Source: Mammaliicoccus fleurettii (GTDB lineage Bacteria; Bacillota; Bacilli; Staphylococcales; Staphylococcaceae). Taken from it: a stretch of DNA of 41,661 nucleotides. Shown in pieces: positions 26,439 to 36,281 of this stretch. Under the pieces are notes generated by a model, which saw only the letters and a list, made by a program, of their open reading frames with translations, was not told the origin of the DNA and did not search any database. The stretch covers positions 1-41,661 of the forward strand of contig NZ_RXWZ01000009.1 of the NCBI RefSeq assembly GCF_003970575.1. The letters run 5' to 3'. Position 1 is the stretch's first letter. Each line of letters opens with the position of its first letter. Made by a program: the position numbers and the translations under genes.

Positions 26439-27026
26439 ATGACACATTTACCGAAAATAGGTAAACCGGCGACGAATGCTTTAGATAAGATTAATGTAAC
26501 AACTTTGGAACAAGTTTCTAAACTAGACGATCATAATTTATCGAAATTACACGGTGTTGGTCCTAAAGCTATAAATATTTTAAAAGAAGCTTTGAATGAA
26601 CAAGGCATGTCATTTAGTAAGTTAGACGCTGATTTAAGCGACTTGGAATTTACAGTTCTCGGTGATTTGAAATGTGATAATGCGCCTAAACGACGAATTG
26701 TCCAGGATATTGTAATTGCATCTGTAGTTGGAGATGAACATTACCTTAACGAATGGTTAGCTGATGACTTTATATGGATAGTCCCGGGAGAATTTGAATT
26801 AAATGGTAAAGCAGCATTTATAGAAGAAATAAATGAGCACTTACAAAAAGTATCAAGTTTAGAAATAGCATCAATGCTCACACATGGCAAAGAAGCTTCT
26901 ACTCATGGGACGATAATAAATCAAACAGGTGAAACAATACACTTTGCTGAAATATATGAATTTGAAAATCATAAAAAAGATTCTAAGATTAAAAAAATTA
27001 CTTCATATATCATTATGAAGCCTTAA
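26439..27026 (+). CDS. HhH (DNA-binding-like) domain fused to NTF2/SnoaL-like domain
   Basis: 195 residues. Residues 1-58 form two helix-hairpin-helix-like elements (K-P-A-T-N-A-L and L-H-G-V-G-P-K-A-I-N-I-L-K-E-A-L), similar to RNA-polymerase-alpha-CTD/helicase HhH segments and to small DUF domains often named DNA-binding. After a linker, residues about 80-195 look like a nuclear-transport-factor-2/SnoaL cone fold (I-A-S-V-V-G-D-E-H-Y-L-N-E-W-L-A-D-D-F-I-W), frequently seen in ketosteroid-isomerase-like proteins. The ATG at 26439 follows AAAGGGGG. It begins 13 bases after the ABC permease stop, so it probably belongs to that transcript. Function unknown. Confidence 0.7.
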   Translation: MTHLPKIGKPATNALDKINVTTLEQVSKLDDHNLSKLHGVGPKAINILKEALNEQGMSFSKLDADLSDLEFTVLGDLKCDNAPKRRIVQDIVIASVVGDEHYLNEWLADDFIWIVPGEFELNGKAAFIEEINEHLQKVSSLEIASMLTHGKEASTHGTIINQTGETIHFAEIYEFENHKKDSKIKKITSYIIMKP

Positions 27027-27116
27027 TTTAATTAAAAATATTTATAGATTAAATACCTATATGAGTGAAATTATGGTAAATTATAGAGGTTATTATAAAC
27101 TCTCGGAGGTTGAGAA

Positions 27117-27473
27117 ATGGAAGCTACATTACCAAATTGCCCTAAATGTGATTCAGAATACACTTATGAAGATGGTGTATCATACATTTGTCCAATGTGT
27201 AACTATGAATGGACAGCTAATGGAGAAGAATCAGGAGACGCTGACAAAGCAATCATTAAAGATGTAAATGGCGTCGAATTAAAAGATGGAGATACTGTTA
27301 CAGTAGTCAAAGACTTAAAAGTTAAAGGATCTTCAAATTCAATCAAACAAGGAACTAAAGTAAAAGGTATCAGATTAGTGGATCCAGAAGATGGACACGA
27401 TATCGATTGTAAAATACCAGGATTCGGTCAAATAGGGCTGAAATCATCTGTAGTTAAAAAAGTAAGTAAGTAG
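27117..27473 (+). CDS. yjdM: YjdM/PhnA-family zinc-ribbon protein
   Basis: 118 residues. The N-terminal zinc ribbon has C-P-K-C and C-P-M-C pairs (about residues 8-11 and 25-28), followed by Y-E-W. The C-terminal domain (about 45-115) has the conserved [15 protein letters not shown] and I-K-Q-G-T-K-V. These proteins carry the historic PhnA name, but the link to phosphonate use is doubtful and their function is not settled. A GGAGG site lies 8 nt before ATG 27117. Confidence 0.88.
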   Translation: MEATLPNCPKCDSEYTYEDGVSYICPMCNYEWTANGEESGDADKAIIKDVNGVELKDGDTVTVVKDLKVKGSSNSIKQGTKVKGIRLVDPEDGHDIDCKIPGFGQIGLKSSVVKKVSK

Positions 27474-27484
27474 ATTTATTTAAT

Positions 27485-27530
27485 AAAGACTGAAGATAGA
27501 CAATTAATTTGTCTCATCCTTAGTCTTTTT
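27485..27530. terminator. Terminator after yjdM
   Basis: AAAGACT (27485-27491) and AGTCTTT (27522-27528) form the base of an extended, partly mismatched stem that contains GACAA/TTGTC, ending TTTTT. Confidence 0.75.
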
Positions 27531-27700
27531 GTGTATAAGAATGTTGTTAAATCAGTTTATACTTTCTAATATTCTTTATTTATAAATTAATATCACTAGT
27601 TGAATATTTAAAGAATATAATAATTAATAGACTTTTTTAAGAATTTCGAAAATTAATTTGTTATGTACATATAATGATTTTTATGGTAAATATGGTATAT

Positions 27701-27714
27701 AGAAATCGTTTTCA
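27701..27714 (+). promoter_or_regulatory. cre upstream of nagE
   Basis: AGAAATCGTTTTCA matches 13 of 14 positions of the CcpA consensus. A TATAAT at 27670-27675 lies upstream, so binding would block transcript start or elongation. The 27531-27736 gap holds nothing else recognisable. Confidence 0.65.
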
Positions 27715-27736
27715 AATAATTTTAGGGGGAAAATAC

Positions 27737-29223
27737 ATGAAGGCTTATATGCAAAAATTTGCACAGTCTCTTATGCTACCTATTTCAATTTTACCGGTTG
27801 CAGGATTATTGTTAGGTATAGCATCTTTTATTGATTCGGGAGCAATTAACGGAGAAGGAAACAGTGTTGCTAACTTTTAGCAAATGGTGGATTAGCTGTT
27901 ATTAACAATTTACCCATACTATTCGCTGTCGGGTTAGCGTTTGGGATGTCTAAAGATAAAAATGGTGCAGCTGCACTTAGTGGTCTTGTATCATTTTTAG
28001 TTGTTACAGAAGTTTTAAAGCCAGAGTCTATGGCGAAAGTATTACATGTTGCGGAGGATAAAGTAGATTTAGCATTTACAGGTATTAGCAATGTGTTTAT
28101 CGGGATAATTTGTGGTTTAGTAACTGCAGCAATTTACAACAGATTTAAAGATACAAAATTACCAACAGCGTTTGCATTCTTTAGTGGTAAACGTTTAGTA
28201 CCAATCTTATCAGCAGCAGCAATGTTGGTTATTTCAATAGCACTTATGTTTATATGGCCACCAGTTTATAATGGTTTAGTTGCATTCGGTGAGATGATAG
28301 CTCATCTTGGACCATTTGGTGCTGGCTTATACGGATTCTTTAACCGTTTATTATTACCATTTGGTTTACATCATGCATTAAACCAAGTGTTCTGGTTTGA
28401 TATTGCAGGTATTAATGATATCGCTAATTTCTGGTCAAGTAATGGCGAGCAAGGTGTAACTGGTCGATATCAAGCTGGTTTATTCCCAATTATGATGTTC
28501 GGTTTACCAGCAGCAGCATTAGCAATTTGGAAAAATGCTGAAAAACGTAACAGAAAAGTAGTTGGTTCTTTAATGATAACAGCAGCAATTGCTTCATTCG
28601 TTACTGGTATCACTGAACCATTAGAATTTTCATTCTTAGTAGCAGCACCATTGTTATTCGGTATTCATGCCGTACTTACTGGTGTGTCTATGTTCATTGC
28701 AGCAACATTCCAATGGACAGCAGGGTTTACATTTAGTGCGGGATTGATTGACTACTTATTAAGCTTAAGTATTCCAATAGCTAATAAACCACTCATGTTA
28801 TTGTTACTTGGACTAATAATGGGTGTCGTATACTTCTTAGTATTTGATTTTGCTATACGTACATTTAACTTGAAAACACCTGGACGAGACGGTTTGATGG
28901 AAGAAGCGGCTAAACAAGACCCAAGTCTTGTAGAAGAAGGCGATGATCAAACTGCAAACAATAGTAGAGCAAAAGTTTCTAATAAAACACAACTTATTTA
29001 CGAAGCTATAGGTGGAAACGACAATATCGAAGTAATAGATCATTGTACGACAAGATTACGATTGACTTTAAAAGACACAAGTAAAGTAGATTTAGAAAAA
29101 GTCAAAAAATCAGGTGCACTAGGAAATAAAGTTATAAGCGATAAAAACATCCAAATTATAATTGGAACAGATGTACAATTTACAGCAGATGAATTATTGC
29201 AACTGCAACAAAATAATCAATAA
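27737..29223 (+). pseudogene. nagE: PTS N-acetylglucosamine/glucose-type EIICB, frameshifted
   Basis: Two frames encode consecutive parts of one EIICB protein. The first (27737 to a TAG at 27878) gives M-K-A-Y-M-Q-K-F-A-Q-S-L-M-L-P through S-V-A-N-F. The second picks up at 27880 with A-N-G-G-L-A-V-I-N-N-L-P-I-L-F-A-V-G and runs to 29223. One extra T in the TTTT at 27875-27878 would restore about 496 residues: EIIC with G-L-H-H-A-L-N-Q and I-T-E-P-L-E-F-S-F, a linker, and EIIB with its phosphorylated Cys in I-D-H-C-T-T-R-L-R. The closest match is NagE-type amino-sugar PTS. The rest is undamaged, so the lesion is recent, a sequencing error, or a slippage site. AGGGGGA precedes ATG 27737. Confidence 0.85.
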
Positions 29224-29229
29224 ATTATG

Positions 29230-29271
29230 AAACTGCCGACAAAGTAGGGAACTTTGCCGGCAGTTTTTTTG
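29230..29271 (+). terminator. nagE terminator
   Basis: AAACTGCCGACAAAGT (29230-29245), loop AGGGA, ACTTTGCCGGCAGTTT (29251-29266) with one mismatch, then TTTT. Strong. Confidence 0.92.
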
Positions 29272-29346
29272 TGATTTTTTTACTGGAAGAGAGGAAGATA
29301 GAGATAAGTAAAAATATTGGAATTTAATAGGACTCTAAGGATGCCG

Positions 29347-29380
29347 AAACGCACGAAGACTGAGACGATATCGTGCGATT
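29347..29380. repeat. Palindromic intergenic repeat, copy 4 (diverged loop)
   Basis: AAACGCACGAAGACT and GATATCGTGCGATT are conserved while the loop between differs from copies 1-3. It is in the tail-to-tail gap between nagE and the dehydrogenase gene, same orientation. Confidence 0.85.
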
Positions 29381-29422
29381 TTCTTATCTCATTTTTTTAA
29401 AAAAAATCTTCTTATCTCAACA

Positions 29423-30376
29423 TTAATTCACTACAAAGTCTGGTTGTTCTCCTTGTAGTTTTTTAATTGTATTGTTTGCTACGATTCGTGCCATTTCATC
29501 TCTTGCTTCAAATGTAGCGTTTCCGATATGTGGTGTAAGTACTACATTATCCATTGTTTTAAGTTCATCTGTTATTTTTGGTTCGAACTCAAATACGTCC
29601 AATGCAGCGCCTTCGATTTCTTTTTCTTTTAGTGCTTCTACTAATGCTTTTTCATCTACAATTGGTCCGCGTGATGCATTGATAATATAAGCTATTTCTT
29701 TCATTTTTTCAAAAGCATCTTTATTGAATAAATGATGTAATTGTTCTGAGTATGCTGCATTAATTATGATGAAATCTGCTTGTTCTAACATTTCATCTAG
29801 ACTGACATAAGTGGCACCTAATGATGCTTCTTTGTCTGGTTTTTTGTTTGGACCTGTATAAAGTATATTCATGTCAAATCCCTTGGCACGTCTGGCTACT
29901 GCAGAACCAATTTCACCTAGTCCTACTATACCGACAGTCTTACCGGAGACTTCCCTACCTCTAAAGAATAAAGGTGCCCAACCATTGAAACCTGTAGTTC
30001 TACATAGTTTGTCTCCTTCAGCAATTCTTCTAGAAGCAGCGAGCATTATACCTATTGTTAAATCTGCTGTTGCGTTTGTTGATGCTTTTGGTGTATTTGT
30101 AACATCGATGCCTTTTTCTCTAGCATATTTAACGTCTATATTATTAAATCCAGCGCCATAGTTTGCTATGATTTTTAAGTTAGATGCTTGATCGATTACT
30201 TCTTTATCTATATTAGTAGATAGTGGGCTTATAATTGCATCTACATCTTGTACACTTTGAAGTAATGTTTCTTTTGTGATTAATTTGTCCCCTTTAAATA
30301 CATCTACTTCAAAATGTTCTTTTAATAAATTTAAGCCTTCAGTTGGTATTTCTCCTGTTATGAATACTTTTTTCAT
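29423..30376 (-). CDS. D-isomer-specific 2-hydroxyacid dehydrogenase
   Basis: 317 residues. It reduces a 2-oxoacid (glyoxylate, hydroxypyruvate or similar) with NAD(P)H. Rossmann motif G-L-G-E-I-G-S-A-V-A-R-R near 150, catalytic Arg in N-A-S-R-G-P-I-V-D near 233, Glu in D-V-F-E-F-E-P near 262 and His in L-T-P-H-I-G-N near 280. GAGG precedes ATG 30376. It lies 41 bases after the RpiR-type gene on the same strand, so it may share its transcript although its metabolic link is unclear. Substrate is not predictable. Confidence 0.88.
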   Translation of the reverse strand: MKKVFITGEIPTEGLNLLKEHFEVDVFKGDKLITKETLLQSVQDVDAIISPLSTNIDKEVIDQASNLKIIANYGAGFNNIDVKYAREKGIDVTNTPKASTNATADLTIGIMLAASRRIAEGDKLCRTTGFNGWAPLFFRGREVSGKTVGIVGLGEIGSAVARRAKGFDMNILYTGPNKKPDKEASLGATYVSLDEMLEQADFIIINAAYSEQLHHLFNKDAFEKMKEIAYIINASRGPIVDEKALVEALKEKEIEGAALDVFEFEPKITDELKTMDNVVLTPHIGNATFEARDEMARIVANNTIKKLQGEQPDFVVN

Positions 30377-30417
30377 GTTGCTACCTCCTACAAATCTTAA
30401 TATATATTAGCTATACC

Positions 30418-31167
30418 CTAGTGTAACATTTTCCATTCACTGAATTTGCGTACGATGATTTCAAAAGCTATATGATAGGGTAAAAAGCTTGAATATGAAA
30501 CTTGATTGTAGAGTTCTATTGGTGAGCTGTTTACATATATATTGTAGCGTGCATTTTGTGCTAAGTAGTTGTCTTTTAAAGTTGTAAGAGAAATGTAGCT
30601 GATATTACGTGTATGCATAATTTCAATATTCTCTTTAAGATGTGGTGTTTCACCAGATAAAGAAATGATAAATATTAAATCGTCTTCTTTCATTTGATTC
30701 ATTGAAATTTTAAGTTCACTTTCATCATTTATGACCATTACTCTTTTATTAATAGAAAGAAAATGACGTTGTGCATCTCTCGCGACATTTAATTGTGCGA
30801 CACCTGTTCCATATATATAGATGTATGGTGATTTATCAATTTGTTCACTTATATAATCATAATCAATCATTTTTAAGTGCTTTATTGATTGTTGTAAATC
30901 TTGCTCGAGACTTTCTATGATATCGCTAGATGGTTTAGAAACTTGTTTGTTTAGTTTAATGTAAGCTTTGAAATCACTATAGCCATCAAATCCTAATTTG
31001 CGAGCTAAACGGTGGATAGAAGATATTGAAGTATGTGATAGATCAGCTATTTCTTGAATTTTTAAGCGATGAATCAAGTGAATATTTTGGTTAATCATTT
31101 GTATGATATGTATATCATTATCGTTAAGTCGTTGGTAATGCTCATTAATCAGTTTATCCAAAATCAT
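30418..31167 (-). CDS. glvR: RpiR/MurR-family sugar-phosphate-responsive regulator (GlvR-like)
   Basis: 249 residues: N-terminal helix-turn-helix (about 20-75, with T-S-I-S-S-I-H-R-L-A-R-K-L-G-F-D-G-Y) and a SIS sugar-isomerase domain (about 105-235, with Y-G-T-G-V-A-Q-L and S-L-S-G-E-T-P). B. subtilis GlvR/MalR of this family activates the maltose genes malA-glvR-malP. The divergent glvC-glvA genes make that role likely. GGAGGA precedes ATG 31167. Confidence 0.85.
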   Translation of the reverse strand: MILDKLINEHYQRLNDNDIHIIQMINQNIHLIHRLKIQEIADLSHTSISSIHRLARKLGFDGYSDFKAYIKLNKQVSKPSSDIIESLEQDLQQSIKHLKMIDYDYISEQIDKSPYIYIYGTGVAQLNVARDAQRHFLSINKRVMVINDESELKISMNQMKEDDLIFIISLSGETPHLKENIEIMHTRNISYISLTTLKDNYLAQNARYNIYVNSSPIELYNQVSYSSFLPYHIAFEIIVRKFSEWKMLH

Positions 31168-31186
31168 TATAATCCTCCATTTGAAG

Positions 31187-31214
31187 TGAAAATATTTTTG
31201 TATTATGAAAATAT
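31187..31214. promoter_or_regulatory. TGAAAATAT direct repeats, candidate GlvR site
   Basis: Two TGAAAATAT copies at 31187-31195 and 31206-31214, 19 bp apart, between glvR and glvC. Close to the glvR start, so autoregulation is possible. Both are AT-rich, so chance is not excluded. Confidence 0.35.
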
Positions 31215-31255
31215 AATCTAAGTTTACTATGTGATTTCTATTTACGTCAAACCTA

Positions 31256-31284
31256 TTGGAAAATGTAAACGCTTCCTATATTGT
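31256..31284 (+). promoter_or_regulatory. glvC promoter with cre in the spacer
   Basis: -35 TTGGAA (31256-31261), 17-bp spacer, -10 TATTGT (31279-31284). TGTAAACGCTTCCT (31264-31277) within the spacer matches 12 of 14 CcpA consensus positions. Confidence 0.6.
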
Positions 31285-31317
31285 GGAGTTAACTTGATAC
31301 AGAAAAGGGGCTAATAT

Positions 31318-32895
31318 ATGAATGCAATTAAACGATTTGGTAGTGCCATGATTGTTCCGGTATTGCTATTTGCATTTTTTGGTATTGTTGTAGGATTTGC
31401 AACTTTATTTAAAAATCCAAATATTATGGGTGATATAGCAAATGAAGGCACAATGTGGTTTAAAATTTGGAGCATAATTGAAGCTGGTGGTTGGACGATA
31501 TTTGATCATATGGAATTAGCTTTTGTAATAGGATTGCCGATTTCACTAGCTAAAAAAGCACAAGGTAGAGCAACATTAGCTGCATTAATGATTTATCTTG
31601 TATTTAACAATTTTATAAATTCTATATTAACACTTTGGCCAAAAACTTTTGGAGTAGATTTATCAAAAGGTGTTGAAAATTTAACAGGTGTTAAAGAAAT
31701 AGCTGGAATTGAAACTTTAGATACAAGTATTATCGGTGCAATTTTCATATCAGCAATTGTTATTTGGATACATAATCGTTTCTATGATAAAAAGCTTCCT
31801 GAAATGGTTGGTATTTTCCAAGGGTTACCATTCGTCGTTATAATTGGATTCTTTGTTATGATCCCAATTGCTTTTATTGTTTGTACAGTTTGGCCGACAG
31901 TTCAAACTGGTATCGCATCATTACAAGGCGTAATGCTACATTCAGGATTTGTTGGAGTTTGGTTGTTCCATTTCTTAGAAAGAATTCTTATACCAACAGG
32001 ATTACATCACTTCATTTACACACCGTTTGAATACGGTCCAGCTGTTGTGAATGGTGGCTTGAAACCTTACTGGATTGAACATTTAACAGAATTCTCTAAT
32101 TCTACAAAATCACTTAAAGAATTATATCCATATGGATTCTTGTTACAAGGTAACATTAAAATGTTCGGTTGTTTAGGTATTGCTTTAGCAATGTTTGCTT
32201 CAACACCTAAAGAAAATAAGAAAAAAGTTTTAGCACTTGTATTACCTGCTGGATTGACTGCAATTTTCGCTGGTATTACCGAACCTTTAGAATTTACATT
32301 CTTATTTATAGCACCATACTTATTCTTAATTCATGCATTGTTAGGTGCAACGATGGTTACCATTATGTATCTCTTCGGTGTTGTTGGTATTCAAGGTGGT
32401 GGCGCAATAGAACTTGCTGCAATTAACTGGATTCCATTGTTCTCTAACCATGGCAGTACTTATGTGGCACAATTCATTATCGGTATCATATTTGTTGTCA
32501 TTTACTTCTTTGTTTTTAAATTTATTATAGAGAAATTCAATATTCCTTTACCTGGACGAGTTGCTGATGACGGTGACGCAAAACTGTATACAAAAGACGA
32601 TTATAAATCTAAAAAAGGTAGTGCAGATACGCATCTTGATAACAATGCATCTGAATATGATACAAGAGCCATTTACTTCTTAGAAGGTCTAGGTGGTAAA
32701 GAGAATATTAAAGATGTAACAAATTGTGCGACAAGATTAAGAGTAACTGTTTATGATGCAGATCTAGTAAAAGATAATGATTATTTCACACATAACCAAA
32801 TGGCACATGGTGTTGCGAAAAGTGGTACGAACGTACAAGTTATTGTTGGGTTAAGTGTGCCACAAGTAAGAGATTCATTTGAAACAATGATTTAA
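31318..32895 (+). CDS. glvC: PTS maltose/alpha-glucoside EIICB
   Basis: 525 residues: EIIC membrane domain (about 1-400; R-I-L-I-P-T-G-L-H-H-F-I-Y and A-G-I-T-E-P-L-E-F-T-F), a charged linker and an EIIB domain with phosphorylated Cys470 in V-T-N-C-A-T-R-L-R. It resembles B. subtilis MalP/GlvC across its length (K-R-F-G-S-A-M-I-V-P-V-L-L-F-A-F). It lacks its own EIIA, so it probably borrows the glucose-type EIIA. AAAAGGGG is 7 nt before ATG 31318. Operon with glvA, opposite glvR. Confidence 0.9.
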   Translation: MNAIKRFGSAMIVPVLLFAFFGIVVGFATLFKNPNIMGDIANEGTMWFKIWSIIEAGGWTIFDHMELAFVIGLPISLAKKAQGRATLAALMIYLVFNNFINSILTLWPKTFGVDLSKGVENLTGVKEIAGIETLDTSIIGAIFISAIVIWIHNRFYDKKLPEMVGIFQGLPFVVIIGFFVMIPIAFIVCTVWPTVQTGIASLQGVMLHSGFVGVWLFHFLERILIPTGLHHFIYTPFEYGPAVVNGGLKPYWIEHLTEFSNSTKSLKELYPYGFLLQGNIKMFGCLGIALAMFASTPKENKKKVLALVLPAGLTAIFAGITEPLEFTFLFIAPYLFLIHALLGATMVTIMYLFGVVGIQGGGAIELAAINWIPLFSNHGSTYVAQFIIGIIFVVIYFFVFKFIIEKFNIPLPGRVADDGDAKLYTKDDYKSKKGSADTHLDNNASEYDTRAIYFLEGLGGKENIKDVTNCATRLRVTVYDADLVKDNDYFTHNQMAHGVAKSGTNVQVIVGLSVPQVRDSFETMI

Positions 32896-32916
32896 ACAAA
32901 AATTTGGAGGTCATGA

Positions 32917-34245
<1,329 letters not shown>

Positions 34246-34251
34246 TTTGAA

Positions 34252-34290
34252 AAAGCTGAGACAAATTAATTTGTCTCAGCTTTCTGTTTT
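34252..34290 (+). terminator. glvCA terminator
   Basis: Perfect stem with AAAGCTGAGACAAATT (34252-34267) directly followed by AATTTGTCTCAGCTTT (34268-34283), a 32-bp palindrome, then CTGTTTT. Member of the recurring GAGACAAATT terminator family in this window. Confidence 0.85.
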
Positions 34291-34318
34291 GAAAGTAAAG
34301 ATGAGGAGTGAGATAGGA

Positions 34319-34646
34319 GTTAATCGAAGAGATGGTCTAAGTTGTAGATTAACTCGGCAGTTAATAGAAGAGATGGGTAAAGTTGTAGATTAATTCGTTA
34401 GTTAACCGAAGAGATGGGTAAAGTTGTAGATTAATTCATTAGTTAATCGAAGAGATAGCGTAAGTTGTAGATTAACTCGGCAGTTAATCGAAGAGATGGC
34501 GTAAGTTGTAGATTAATTCGTTAGTTAATCGAAGAGATGGCGTAAGTTGTAGATTAACTCGGCAGTTAATCGAAGATATGGTGTAAGTTGTAGATTAACT
34601 CGGTAGTTAATCGAAGAGATAGCGTAAGTTGTAGATTAACTCAGCC
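34319..34646. repeat. 41-bp tandem repeat array, eight copies
   Basis: Eight head-to-tail units of exactly 41 bp. Each starts GTTAATCGAAGAGAT and ends GTTGTAGATTAAC or GATTAAT plus a 5-6 base tail of type CGGCA or CGTTA. Across unit junctions GATTAACT and AGTTAATC form an 8-bp stem with a 4-nt loop; in the CGTTA type the C-G pair becomes U.G. 41 is not a multiple of 3, so it is not coding. Lies between the glvA terminator and the relP promoter. Confidence 0.95.
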
Positions 34647-34687
34647 GTTTTTCCCATACCATCTTTCTTTAATAGAAATCTTCTAAG

Positions 34688-34696
34688 TGATATAAT
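34688..34696 (+). promoter_or_regulatory. relP extended -10 promoter
   Basis: TGATATAAT gives an extended -10 about 50 bases before the relP start. The -35 (TTTAAT, 34668-34673) is weak. Confidence 0.5.
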
Positions 34697-34745
34697 TAAT
34701 TCAAGAGTTATATATTTTTATTTAAAAATATAAGGGAGAATATCT

Positions 34746-35483
34746 ATGTATATAGAGAGAAAGCCAACTATCAATTTAGCGGAATTAAAGAAGGAATTCA
34801 CTAGTAATCTAGGGGAAATTGAATATGCACAATCATCTGAACAAGCTTTAGAAGAACTTTTTAATTTTATTGAATTACAACATAATTACGCTGCTGCTTT
34901 AGAAGAAATTGGTACTAAATTAAAAATTTTAGATGATGAATTTCAAGTTGCTTATAAGCATAATCCGATTCATCATATGGAAAAACGTGTTAAAGAGTTT
35001 CCGAGTTTAATTAAAAAGTTAGGACGTAAAGGGTTCCCTTTAAATGCTGATTCGGCAAAGAAAAATATTCAAGATATAGCGGGGATGAGAGTAGTTTGTA
35101 ATTATCTTGAAGATGTATATACTATTGAAAAATTATTACTGAGACAAGCTGATGTCAAACTATTAAAAAGAAAAGACTATATCGAGAATCCTAAATTAAA
35201 TGGTTATAAAAGTTTGCATATAGTTGTATCTATTCCAGTGTTTTTAGCTGAAAGTGTGCAAGTAATACCTGTTGAAATTCAAATTCGCACGATAGGTATG
35301 GACATGTGGGCGAGTTTAGAACATAAGTTAAGATATAAGAATACACACGTTTTAACTGAGCAATACCAAGAGAAATTAAAAGAATGCTCAATTGAAATTA
35401 CGAATGTAGAACAAAAAATGCAAGAAATGAATGATGAAATTTATCAGGATGAAACGGATCATTTATTAAAAATAGATAAATAA
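34746..35483 (+). CDS. relP: Small alarmone synthetase RelP
   Basis: 245 residues with only the RelA/SpoT synthetase domain and no hydrolase or TGS domain. It makes (p)ppGpp or pGpp. Core motifs: G-R-K-G-F-P-L near 95, D-I-A-G-M-R-V-V near 115, N-G-Y-K-S-L-H near 155 and V-E-I-Q-I-R-T with the E-H-K-L-R-Y-K tail near 175-200. The N-terminus Y-I-E-R-K-P matches staphylococcal RelP rather than RelQ. AAGGGAGA precedes ATG 34746. RelP is usually induced by cell-wall stress; nothing here tests that. Confidence 0.85.
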   Translation: MYIERKPTINLAELKKEFTSNLGEIEYAQSSEQALEELFNFIELQHNYAAALEEIGTKLKILDDEFQVAYKHNPIHHMEKRVKEFPSLIKKLGRKGFPLNADSAKKNIQDIAGMRVVCNYLEDVYTIEKLLLRQADVKLLKRKDYIENPKLNGYKSLHIVVSIPVFLAESVQVIPVEIQIRTIGMDMWASLEHKLRYKNTHVLTEQYQEKLKECSIEITNVEQKMQEMNDEIYQDETDHLLKIDK

Positions 35484-35490
35484 TAAGAGT

Positions 35491-35527
35491 GAGAGGTAGG
35501 TCATCGTAATGGTCTTGCCTCTTTTTT
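35491..35527 (+). terminator. relP terminator
   Basis: AGAGGTAGG-TCAT pairs imperfectly with ATGGTCTTGCCTCT around CGTA, followed by TTTTT. Confidence 0.75.
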
Positions 35528-35585
35528 ATTTTCATAATGTATTATAATCTTAAATAAACAATTATAGATTAAAGGAGTGGGGAAC

Positions 35586-36173
35586 ATGGATAGACATCCT
35601 AAAGTTGAAGCTTTTATGCAACGAGAGAAGAAATGGAAAGCAGAGTTTGAACTTCTAAGAGAAATTATTCGTGAGTGTGAGCTAGAAGAAGATTATAAAT
35701 GGATGCATCCTTGTTACACATTAAAAGGTAAGAATGTGGTGCTCATTCATGGCTTTAAAGAGTATTGTGCACTTTTATTTCATAAAGGAACATTATTAAA
35801 AGATCCTCATAAATTATTAATACAACAAACAAAAAATGTACAAGCAGCTAGACAATTAAGGTTTACTAACGTTGAAGAAATTAAAGAACAAAGAGAGATG
35901 ATTAAAGATTATGTTGTTGAAGCTATTGAACTTGAAAAATCAGGAGCTAAAGTTGAATTAAAAAAGACAGAACAATATGAAATGCCAGTAGAACTTCAAG
36001 AACAATTAAATCAAAATAAAAATTTAAAAGAAGCATTCTATAATTTAACGCCTGGACGACAACGCCAATATATTTATTATATTAGTCAAGCGAAGCGGGA
36101 AGCGACTCGTATGAGTCGAGTTGAAAAATATATTGATCATATTCTCGACGGAAAAGGTCTAAATGATGAATGA
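35586..36173 (+). CDS. YdeI/OmpD-associated-like protein
   Basis: 195 residues. The N-terminal DUF1801-like half (W-M-H-P-C-Y-T-L-K-G-K-N-V-V-L-I-H-G-F-K-E-Y) is joined to a C-terminal OmdA/YdeI segment (L-T-P-G-R-Q-R-Q-Y-I-Y-Y-I-S-Q-A-K-R-E-A-T-R). This matches the YdeI family found widely in Firmicutes; the biochemical role is not known. AAAGGAGTG precedes ATG 35586; the GTG at 35577 is part of the ribosome site. Own transcript, judging from flanking terminators. Confidence 0.85.
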   Translation: MDRHPKVEAFMQREKKWKAEFELLREIIRECELEEDYKWMHPCYTLKGKNVVLIHGFKEYCALLFHKGTLLKDPHKLLIQQTKNVQAARQLRFTNVEEIKEQREMIKDYVVEAIELEKSGAKVELKKTEQYEMPVELQEQLNQNKNLKEAFYNLTPGRQRQYIYYISQAKREATRMSRVEKYIDHILDGKGLNDE

Positions 36174-36281
36174 TAATGTATAAAAATACTGAAAAATCAA
36201 ATAAATCAATCCTTTCTAAGATACATTTTATAAAGAGTGTGATATTATAAAAGTGTTGACTACATTTAAGGGGGATTTAAA

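Noticed and set aside
27061-27267. 68-codon frame over the yjdM start
   Set aside because: Overlaps yjdM out of frame, with no ribosome site; shadow.
34319-34646. CRISPR array
   Set aside because: Units abut directly with no unique spacers and there are no cas genes nearby; it is a plain tandem repeat.
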